A DNA stretch of 21,760 nucleotides from an uncultured Coriobacteriia bacterium (GTDB taxonomy: Bacteria > Actinomycetota > Coriobacteriia > Coriobacteriales > QAMH01), in the NCBI GenBank assembly GCA_949283445.1, contig CASDTD010000240.1, forward strand, positions 1 to 21,760. The letters run 5' to 3'. This document shows, in pieces, positions 16,086 through 21,760 of the stretch (its first letter is position 1; the number at the start of each line of letters is the position of its first letter). Under the pieces are notes generated by a model. That model made no database searches, had not been told where the DNA came from, and saw only the letters and a program-made list of their open reading frames with translations. The position numbers were made by a program, and so were the translations under genes.

Positions 16086-17012
16086 ATGCTGTTCGGTCTC
16101 ATCTCGTGGGAGCATCTTATCTGGACGTTGGTCATCTCGGTGCCGTCTCAACTCATCACGCTCTATCTGGAGATGCGTATTCTGGACATCCGCCATGCGC
16201 GGGTGTTCTGGAGTATCGAATTGGCGCTTTTGCTGCTCTTCCCGTTTCGCATGCTGATTCCCCCTGCTTTTCGCATACTTATCGCCATCGTCACTGTTAT
16301 CGTCTTGCCGGTTCTCTTCTCGCGCGGCGGGTTATTGCTGAGAGTTTTGATCACGTTTCTGACGTTGTTGCTGCAGACGATGTCGGAACTGCCCACAGGG
16401 GCACTTTGGACTGCGCTGACGGGCGTTGCCTACACCAACGAAGAGCTGTACCGGAACTTGCCGCTTGCTCTTGCCCTTGGCCCGCTGATGGTTGCGTTCC
16501 TTATCGTCTTTCTCTTGCTGTTGCGCTGGTTCGTGAACAAGTTTCTACATGCAGACATGGGCACGTCGCCCCTCGTTCTTCCTGTGGCGCTTGTTGCCGT
16601 GCAGCCTGTTGCGTTCTATGTCGCCATCGCCTCGATAGGACGCTGCGGAGAAATCGAAGCGGGGTTCTTTCCGATGATGATCGGTACGGTACTCGTGTCT
16701 GCGCTGCAAGTTGTGGCCATTTCGGTGTTTTATATCTCGGCCGACCAATATGCCGCCAAATGCGCTGACGATGCGCGTTCACGCGTGCTGGCGCAATCTG
16801 TCGAACTGCAGCTGGGCGCCTACGCTCATGTTGTCGGGTGTGTTGAGAACATCGCGCGCGTGCGCCATGACCTGCGCAACCAGGCGCAGGCGGCGCTTCT
16901 GGCGGCGGAAGCCGGCGAACGTGGACGGGCGCGTGCGCAGGTTGCCGAGATGCTCGAGGTGGCGCGGGGAACCGATATGCCCTACGTGTGCGTAGGCAAG
17001 GATGAGGGGTAA
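16086..17012 (+). CDS. Membrane sensor protein A2 with H-box but no kinase ATPase domain
   Basis: A 308-residue protein with about six membrane segments (10-30, 43-77, 84-104, 126-148, 163-183, 195-218), a linker with FYISADQYAAK, and an H-box IARVRHDLRNQ whose His261 matches the phosphoacceptor of AgrC/CitA-type kinases. Only 47 residues follow the histidine, so the GHKL ATPase domain is absent. It probably acts as the sensing and phosphotransfer half of a split histidine kinase, using ATPase protein B, which starts two bases after its stop. ATG 16086 follows GAAGGG. It is a paralogue of A1. A truncated, inactive kinase is the alternative, but the tight pairing with B argues against it. Confidence 0.85.
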   Translation: MLFGLISWEHLIWTLVISVPSQLITLYLEMRILDIRHARVFWSIELALLLLFPFRMLIPPAFRILIAIVTVIVLPVLFSRGGLLLRVLITFLTLLLQTMSELPTGALWTALTGVAYTNEELYRNLPLALALGPLMVAFLIVFLLLLRWFVNKFLHADMGTSPLVLPVALVAVQPVAFYVAIASIGRCGEIEAGFFPMMIGTVLVSALQVVAISVFYISADQYAAKCADDARSRVLAQSVELQLGAYAHVVGCVENIARVRHDLRNQAQAALLAAEAGERGRARAQVAEMLEVARGTDMPYVCVGKDEG

Positions 17013-17014
17013 CG

Positions 17015-17953
17015 ATGAGGATAGCCATTGCAGCGGTGATCATGGCGGTCATGCTGGTGACGGCAGCCGTGTTCATGTTCCGCATGCGCCATACGACGAA
17101 GATGCGCAAGGCGGCGTTTCTGCTCTACCTGGTCGGGCAGATACTTGCCGCGCTGTACCTGTTCTACCTGGTTATCTTCTACAATTTGAGCGCCGTGCTC
17201 TTCGGGTTGTGCGTGGGCATGGGACTTTTGTGCGTACCCGTTGACTTCGCGTTGTACTACGTGCTGACGGTTGCCGAAAAGCAGCGCGAGGCCAAGGAAC
17301 GCGTGCGCTTGTTGGAAGAGCAGCAGAAGGCGCTGGAAGAGCAGCAAAAGCGCCTCGACGTCGAGGCCGCCAAGGCGAGCAAGGTGCAGGCTGAGGTCGT
17401 GGCGGAACTCGAGAGCATCTTGGCCGACCTCGACGCGCGCGATGACGCGAGCGCCGACCTCGACTTCGGGAGGATGCTCTCGATCATGGACTCCACGGGC
17501 CGGCGCGCGTGCCGGCACCACGTGGTGGGCGCCCTGCTCGCATCCAAACAAGAAGAAGCGGAGAAAGCGGGCGTGGAAGTCGACTTCGACCTCGACGTTG
17601 CTGACGATCTGCCGTTTTCGGACACGGAGCTGTGCGCGGTGTTCTCGAATCTGTTCGACAACGCCGCCAACGCGTGCACGCAGGTGCCCGAAGGAGAGAG
17701 GCGCTTCATCGAGATGAAGGCGTACTCGCGCGACGCGTTTTTCATCGTCGACGTGGTTAACAGTTGCTCCAAGGCGCAGATGAAACGCGAACGTCGCCGC
17801 GACGCCTTGTTCTCGGAACACGGCTGGGGTCTTTCCATCATCCAGGCGGTTGCCGAGCGTCATGGCGGCATGCTCGAAACCGAGCAGCGAGGAAGCCGCT
17901 TTCACACGACGGTTGCCATGAGTCTTGCGGCGCAGGGGTCGGCGAAGGGCTGA
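17015..17953 (+). CDS. Membrane GHKL ATPase protein B lacking an H-box
   Basis: A 312-residue protein with three membrane segments (2-22, 33-56, 60-85), a coiled coil (about 87-140) and a GHKL-type ATPase domain (about 165-305). The N box is FSNLFDNAANA with Asn212 and Asn216, and the glycine box is HGWGLSII at 269-276, both typical of AgrC-like kinases. The segment before the N box corresponds to the part of such kinases that lies after the H-box, but no histidine is present between residues 27 and 167, so the phosphoacceptor helix is missing. It should supply ATP-dependent phosphorylation to A2 and perhaps A1 in trans. ATG 17015 follows GAGGGG at the end of A2, indicating translational coupling. 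No terminator is seen directly after it on this strand. Confidence 0.87.
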   Translation: MRIAIAAVIMAVMLVTAAVFMFRMRHTTKMRKAAFLLYLVGQILAALYLFYLVIFYNLSAVLFGLCVGMGLLCVPVDFALYYVLTVAEKQREAKERVRLLEEQQKALEEQQKRLDVEAAKASKVQAEVVAELESILADLDARDDASADLDFGRMLSIMDSTGRRACRHHVVGALLASKQEEAEKAGVEVDFDLDVADDLPFSDTELCAVFSNLFDNAANACTQVPEGERRFIEMKAYSRDAFFIVDVVNSCSKAQMKRERRRDALFSEHGWGLSIIQAVAERHGGMLETEQRGSRFHTTVAMSLAAQGSAKG

Positions 17954-18071
17954 GAGCCCCACCGCATGCGGCGTATTTCTGCATCGCTTGCGCATGTGCG
18001 TTTGCGAATCGGGCGACGGCGGTCTGTGAATTTGGTGGCAGCGCTGCCCAAAACCGGATGTGTGAGTAACG

Positions 18072-18103
18072 AAAAGGGAGGGCCGCATGTGCGACCCTCC
18101 CTT
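18072..18103 (-). terminator. Terminator of the DUF4190-like gene (minus strand)
   Basis: AAGGGAGGG (18074-18082) and CCCTCCCTT (18095-18103) form a 9-bp stem, extended by an inner CGCA/TGCG stem. Read on the minus strand it ends in TTTTC. On the plus strand no T run follows directly, so it mainly serves the minus-strand gene. Confidence 0.82.
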
Positions 18104-18129
18104 GCGGTGCGCCTTTTGTCAGCGTCTCA

Positions 18130-19110
18130 TCATTCGTAGTAGAAGATGTCGTTGAACAGGCTCGTCATCTCGTAGTCATCGACTTCCCAACCGGTACCGT
18201 CGTTGGTGACGTAAACTTCGACTTCCTTGGTAGTCGGGGTGGAAGAATCCATGGCGTCTTTCATGACCTTGCCGACTGCCTTGTACGCATCATCCATGCT
18301 CGTGATGTTGCTGTAGTCTAGGTCGTAGATGCCGTCGTACATGGCGTCCATGAGGGTGTTGAACTTGTTGCTTGTGACCTCGTAGGTGACGATGGCGTTG
18401 GCGTCGGTCACCTGAATTCCCGTCTGCGTGTAGCTTGCGGAATCGAACATCCAAGTCGCGATGTCCTCGCCAGACAGACCGAGGTCGTCGAGCGTGACGC
18501 CGCTGGTTTCCAGGCCGCTCTCGAGTTCTTCGACCATGGCGGCGCGGTCTTCTTCGCTGGGCGTGACGATGGCGGCCATGGCGTCATCGGCTGCGGCCTG
18601 CGCGCCACCCGTCATGTTGCCGAGCAGCGAGCAGCCCACTGCGAACGTGGCGATGTAGAGAACGAGGAACAGGATGGACAGCACCATGCCGATGAAGCCC
18701 CTGAACAAGCCGGCCTTGGCCTTGCCGTTTGCCGCGTCTACCTTCAGCACCTTGTTGCCCTGGGTGATGCCCAGAATGCCCAAGATGATGCCGATGATGC
18801 CGCCGGACAGCACGATGGACAGAATGCCCAGCACGAGCGGCGCGGTGCCGCTGGGCTTTTCTCCCGTGGGGGCCGCCTGCGAGGCGTCGGTGAAGACGGG
18901 CTGCGGGATGGGCGCTCCAACCGGTTGCGCGCCGGGTGCGGGGGGCTGCTCCGGCGAGACGGGCTGGCCGACGGGCTCGGGCGTGACGTTGACGGGCGTT
19001 GCGCTTGCATCAGGTGCGGGTGCGCCGTCGGTAGGGAGCGTGTGCACTTCCGGTTCCGGCGTGGTGCCGGGGGCCGTGCCCTCGGGGGGCTTGGGGGTCT
19101 GCTCTGTCAT
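18130..19110 (-). CDS. DUF4190-like membrane protein with proline-rich N-terminus
   Basis: A 326-residue protein of unknown role. Residues 1-90 are a flexible Pro/Ala/Thr/Glu-rich region. Two membrane helices at 91-115 and 136-160 enclose a glycine-rich turn (SGGIIGIILGILGI) and a basic loop, which is the DUF4190 pattern. Residues 165-326 form an acidic domain ending in Tyr/Glu that is probably outside the cell. The ATG at 19108-19110 is chosen because GAGGAG lies six bases upstream; an in-frame ATG 24 bases earlier has no such site. The gene stands alone on the minus strand, divergent from the metG-like gene, and ends in a strong terminator. Confidence 0.8.
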   Translation of the reverse strand: MTEQTPKPPEGTAPGTTPEPEVHTLPTDGAPAPDASATPVNVTPEPVGQPVSPEQPPAPGAQPVGAPIPQPVFTDASQAAPTGEKPSGTAPLVLGILSIVLSGGIIGIILGILGITQGNKVLKVDAANGKAKAGLFRGFIGMVLSILFLVLYIATFAVGCSLLGNMTGGAQAAADDAMAAIVTPSEEDRAAMVEELESGLETSGVTLDDLGLSGEDIATWMFDSASYTQTGIQVTDANAIVTYEVTSNKFNTLMDAMYDGIYDLDYSNITSMDDAYKAVGKVMKDAMDSSTPTTKEVEVYVTNDGTGWEVDDYEMTSLFNDIFYYE

Positions 19111-19158
19111 GGCGTTCTCCTCTCGTTCCTTCAACGATGCTTCAAGTATACCCGTTAT

Positions 19159-19180
19159 TGTTTGACAGGTAGGTCAAACA
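19159..19180. promoter_or_regulatory. 22-bp palindrome in the divergent promoter region
   Basis: TGTTTGAC-AGGTAG-GTCAAACA is a perfect 8-6-8 palindrome. It contains a consensus -35 TTGACA (19162-19167) for the plus strand, paired after 18 bp with GATAAT (19186-19191). On the minus strand it lies just upstream of TATACT (complement of 19145-19150), a possible -10 for the DUF4190-like gene. It looks like an operator for a dimeric regulator. Confidence 0.55.
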
Positions 19181-19265
19181 GTCATGATAATCGGGCGTTT
19201 TAACATCCCTGTCACCGTTGCGGACGCGGCGGCTTTTGCAGAGGCGTTTTCACTGGGAATGGCGC

Positions 19266-19271
19266 TATAAT
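19266..19271 (+). promoter_or_regulatory. Consensus -10 element upstream of the metG-like gene
   Basis: TATAAT lies 51 bp before the TTG start of the metG-like gene. No good -35 is found at 16-18 bp, so either this is a weak promoter or the TTGACA/GATAAT pair at 19162-19191 is used. Confidence 0.4.
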
Positions 19272-19322
19272 CGTATGGTTTGTGTACCACGAGTTTCCCG
19301 TATTCGAGAAAGGCCTTTCGCT

Positions 19323-21347
19323 TTGTCCGAACGTCCGTATTTTCCCAAGCGCGCCATCGTCACCGCCGGCATGCCCTACGGCAACAAAGGGCTGCACTTT
19401 GGTCACGTGGCTGGCGTGTTCGTCCCGGCAGATATCTACGCGCGTTTCCTGCGTGACCGCATTGGCCGCGACAATGTCCTGTTCGTGAGCGGTACCGACT
19501 GCTACGGCTCGCCCATCAACGAGGGCTACCGCAAGCTCGTCGAGGCTGGCGAGTTCGACGGCACGATTGCCGATTACGTGCAGCGCAATCATGACCACCA
19601 GAAAGCGACGCTGGACGCGTACGGCATCAGCCTCGACATCTTCGAGGGCTCTGCGCTCGGGCTGTCGGGCGAAGTGCACGCGAAGGTCACCGACGCGTTC
19701 ATCCGCCGGCTTTATGAGAACGGGTGGCTGGAGAAGCGCTCCACGCCGCAGTTCTACGACGCGAAGGCGCAGACCTTCCTGAACGGGCGCCAGGTGCTGG
19801 GGCATTGCCCCGTTCAGGGCTGCAAGTCGGAAAAGGCCTATGCCGATGAATGCGACCTCGGGCACCAGTTCATGCCCGAAGACCTCATCGGCCCCAAATC
19901 AACCCTCACCGGCGAGGTGCCCGAGCTGCGCCCCGTCACCAACTGGTATTTCAAGCTGCCGCAGCTACGCGAGCTCATTGCCGAACATGTCGACAACATC
20001 GCCGGGCTTGACACCACGCGCGACGTCACGGTCAACACGGTGCGCGAGTTTCTGGTGCCGCCGGTTATCTACGTCAAGCAGGAATTCGAAGACGTGTACC
20101 GTTCGGTGGCCAAAAAGCTGCCCGAGCACACGTACATCCCCGTCGAGAAGGGCAAAGCGTCGTTCACGCTGGAGTTCTCCTCCATCGAGCAACGCGACGA
20201 GGCCAAGCAGATTCTCTCGCAGGCGGGCATCGCGAAGTTCCGCACCGGCAAGGCGCTGGTGCCGTTTCGCATCACAGGCAACATCGACTGGGGCGTTGCT
20301 GCCCCGCAGCTGGAAGACGAAGACCCGCTTACCGTGTGGTGCTGGCCCGAGTCGTTGTGGGCGCCCATCTCGTTTTCGACGGCGGCGCTCGTCAAGCGCG
20401 GGCACGATGCATCCGAATGGAAGGACTGGTGGTGCGCGGACGACGCCCGCGTCTACCAGTTCATCGGCCAGGACAACATCTACTTCTACGGCGTGGCGCA
20501 ACCCGCGTTGTGGGCGGCTACGCAGGGAGCCAGTCCCGCGCCCGAGGGCACGGGAAAGGACCTGCGCCAGACCACGCTCGTTCCCAATTACCACATCCTG
20601 TTCATGGGCAAGAAGGCCTCGTCGTCGGGTGCGGTCAAGCCGCCGCTGGCCGACGAGCTGCTGGACCACTACACCGTCGAGCAGCTGCGCGCGCATTGGG
20701 CGGCGCTGGGCTTGGGCCTCAAGCCGGCGAGCTTCAACCCGAAGCCCTTCGACCCGAAGGCTTCCGAAAAGGCGCCCGACCCGGCGCTCAAGGAAGGCGC
20801 GCTGCTCACGAACATCTTCAACCGCATCGCCCGTTCCTGCTTCTACACGGCGCAGAAGTGGTGCGAGGGCAGAGCGCCGCTGGGCGCGGTGAGCCCTGAC
20901 GTGCGCGCGGCCTGCGAGAAAGCCATCCTCGAGTACGAACAGCACATGCACCGCTTCGAGACCTGGGCGGTCATGGCGCAGATGGACGAGTTTCTGCGTT
21001 CCATCAACAAGTGGTGGAGTACGGCTTCCCGTGCCGCGCTTTCTGGGGACGCTCCGCAAGACGACATCGTCCCCGTGTTGCGCGACGCGTTCCATTACCT
21101 GCGCTGCGCCCTCGTGCTCATGCACCCCATCGTGCCCCAGGGCACCGAGCTCGTTTTCGAGTATCTGAACATCGAGAGCCGTCATGCCGGCAAGTGCGAT
21201 AGCGCGGGCTTTTTCTCGTGGGACCATATCTTCGAGCAGATCGACTTCTGGGCGGATGCATCCGAGAAGGAAGCGGGGTGGTTCACCTTGAAGGAAGTGC
21301 CGCCGCGCTTCGATTTCTTCAAGAAACACGAAAGCCAGTTCGAGTAG
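19323..21347 (+). CDS. metG: Divergent methionyl-tRNA synthetase-like class I aminoacyl-tRNA ligase
   Basis: A 674-residue class I synthetase, best matched to MetRS, which charges tRNA-Met. The HIGH motif is HFGH at 25-28. A zinc-knuckle insert starts at Cys162, with Cys167 and Cys177, and is followed by the EDLIGPKS stretch typical of MetRS; the expected fourth cysteine is absent and His181 may replace it. ITGNIDWGV matches the usual DLKWGI region. The KMSKS loop is unusual: MGKKASSSG near 428-436, read as KASSS. Parts of the methionine pocket (VWCWPESLWAP in place of VWFDAP) also differ, so this may be a second MetRS-like enzyme. TTG 19323 is preceded by GAGAAAGG; upstream in-frame codons look non-coding. 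A glycosyltransferase gene follows 16 bp later. Confidence 0.78.
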   Translation: MSERPYFPKRAIVTAGMPYGNKGLHFGHVAGVFVPADIYARFLRDRIGRDNVLFVSGTDCYGSPINEGYRKLVEAGEFDGTIADYVQRNHDHQKATLDAYGISLDIFEGSALGLSGEVHAKVTDAFIRRLYENGWLEKRSTPQFYDAKAQTFLNGRQVLGHCPVQGCKSEKAYADECDLGHQFMPEDLIGPKSTLTGEVPELRPVTNWYFKLPQLRELIAEHVDNIAGLDTTRDVTVNTVREFLVPPVIYVKQEFEDVYRSVAKKLPEHTYIPVEKGKASFTLEFSSIEQRDEAKQILSQAGIAKFRTGKALVPFRITGNIDWGVAAPQLEDEDPLTVWCWPESLWAPISFSTAALVKRGHDASEWKDWWCADDARVYQFIGQDNIYFYGVAQPALWAATQGASPAPEGTGKDLRQTTLVPNYHILFMGKKASSSGAVKPPLADELLDHYTVEQLRAHWAALGLGLKPASFNPKPFDPKASEKAPDPALKEGALLTNIFNRIARSCFYTAQKWCEGRAPLGAVSPDVRAACEKAILEYEQHMHRFETWAVMAQMDEFLRSINKWWSTASRAALSGDAPQDDIVPVLRDAFHYLRCALVLMHPIVPQGTELVFEYLNIESRHAGKCDSAGFFSWDHIFEQIDFWADASEKEAGWFTLKEVPPRFDFFKKHESQFE

Positions 21348-21363
21348 GGAAGGCAAGGGTTCG

Positions 21364-21760
21364 ATGAGCGCCGAGAAACGTGCCGTGCCGCGTCTGTGCA
21401 TCGTCTTGCCGTGCTACAACGAAGAGGAGGTGCTGCCCAGTACCATCGAGCAGCTCAGCGCCAAACTCTTGGCGCTTTCCGAAGCGGGCAGTATCAGGGC
21501 CGACTCGTTCGCTCTCTTCGTCGACGATGGCAGCAAAGACCGCACGTGGCGCATCATCGAGGCGACGTCGAAGCGCGACACGCGGTTCCAGGGCGTCAAG
21601 CTGGCCCATAACCGGGGGCATCAAAACGCGCTCGTCGCCGGCTACGAGCAGGCGCGGAACATCTGCGATGCATGTGTGAGCATGGACGCGGACCTGCAAG
21701 ACGACCTCGACGCTATCGACCAGATGGTCGAGAAGTACCGTTCCGGCGCCGATATCGTGT
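21364..21760 (+). CDS. Family 2 glycosyltransferase (partial, runs off the window)
   Basis: The first 132 codons are present, and the frame is open at the window end. The N-terminus has the GT-A fold marks of the DPM1/GtrB-like group: LPCYNEEEVLP near 14-24, FVDDGSKD near 52-59 and the metal-binding DADLQDD near 110-116, with the conserved HNRGHQNAL between them. Such enzymes transfer a sugar from a nucleotide donor, usually to polyprenyl phosphate, and most have C-terminal membrane helices, which lie outside this window. ATG 21364 follows GGGAAGG. Substrate and partner genes cannot be judged from here. Confidence 0.88.
   Translation, partial: MSAEKRAVPRLCIVLPCYNEEEVLPSTIEQLSAKLLALSEAGSIRADSFALFVDDGSKDRTWRIIEATSKRDTRFQGVKLAHNRGHQNALVAGYEQARNICDACVSMDADLQDDLDAIDQMVEKYRSGADIV

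Noticed and set aside
19965..21401. 478-codon open frame antisense to the metG-like gene
   Set aside because: Arg/Leu/Val-rich shadow frame; the synthetase motifs are on the plus strand.

Overview
The window is about 60% GC and reads as a chromosomal segment of an anaerobic actinobacterium. The best guess is Coriobacteriia, perhaps Eggerthellaceae. This is inferred from frequent TTG/GTG starts, a corrinoid methyl-transfer protein, and LytTR/GHKL-type signalling genes beside GC-rich housekeeping genes. No 16S rRNA or other decisive marker is present.

Region by region. (1) 1-942: the tail of a probable methyltransferase and its cognate corrinoid protein, closed by a strong terminator. (2) 1079-6431: rpsA (30S protein S1, with a hairpin over its ribosome binding site), an mnmA-like tRNA thiouridylase, a small acidic ORF, coaE and uvrB, tightly packed on the + strand. 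(3) 6466-7445: two small membrane-protein genes on the - strand; one has a duplicated CxxC motif. (4) 7736-12590: a SurA-like lipoprotein, the lower-glycolysis genes pgk-tpiA-gpmI, and secG with a good promoter. (5) 12605-13125: tRNA-Leu(GAG), a terminator, and about 400 bp of non-coding DNA rich in inverted repeats leading to a cation diffusion facilitator gene. (6) 14265-17953: an unusual two-component signalling locus. (7) 18072-19110 (-): a DUF4190-like membrane protein with its terminator and a palindromic control region. (8) 19323-21760: a divergent methionyl-tRNA synthetase and the start of a family 2 glycosyltransferase.

The signalling locus is the most interesting part. It encodes two homologous membrane proteins (A1, A2) that each end in a histidine-kinase phosphoacceptor H-box but have no ATPase domain. 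Between them lies a LytTR response regulator. After A2 comes a membrane protein (B) with a GHKL ATPase domain but no H-box. The pieces of one histidine kinase therefore seem to be split over separate membrane proteins. A1 is interrupted by a one-base frameshift in a run of seven G, and the regulator has a run of nine G where its Shine-Dalgarno should be. This suggests phase variation by slipped-strand mispairing, although sequencing error in the runs cannot be excluded from one sequence.

All functional calls rest on motifs read by eye; no database search was possible.
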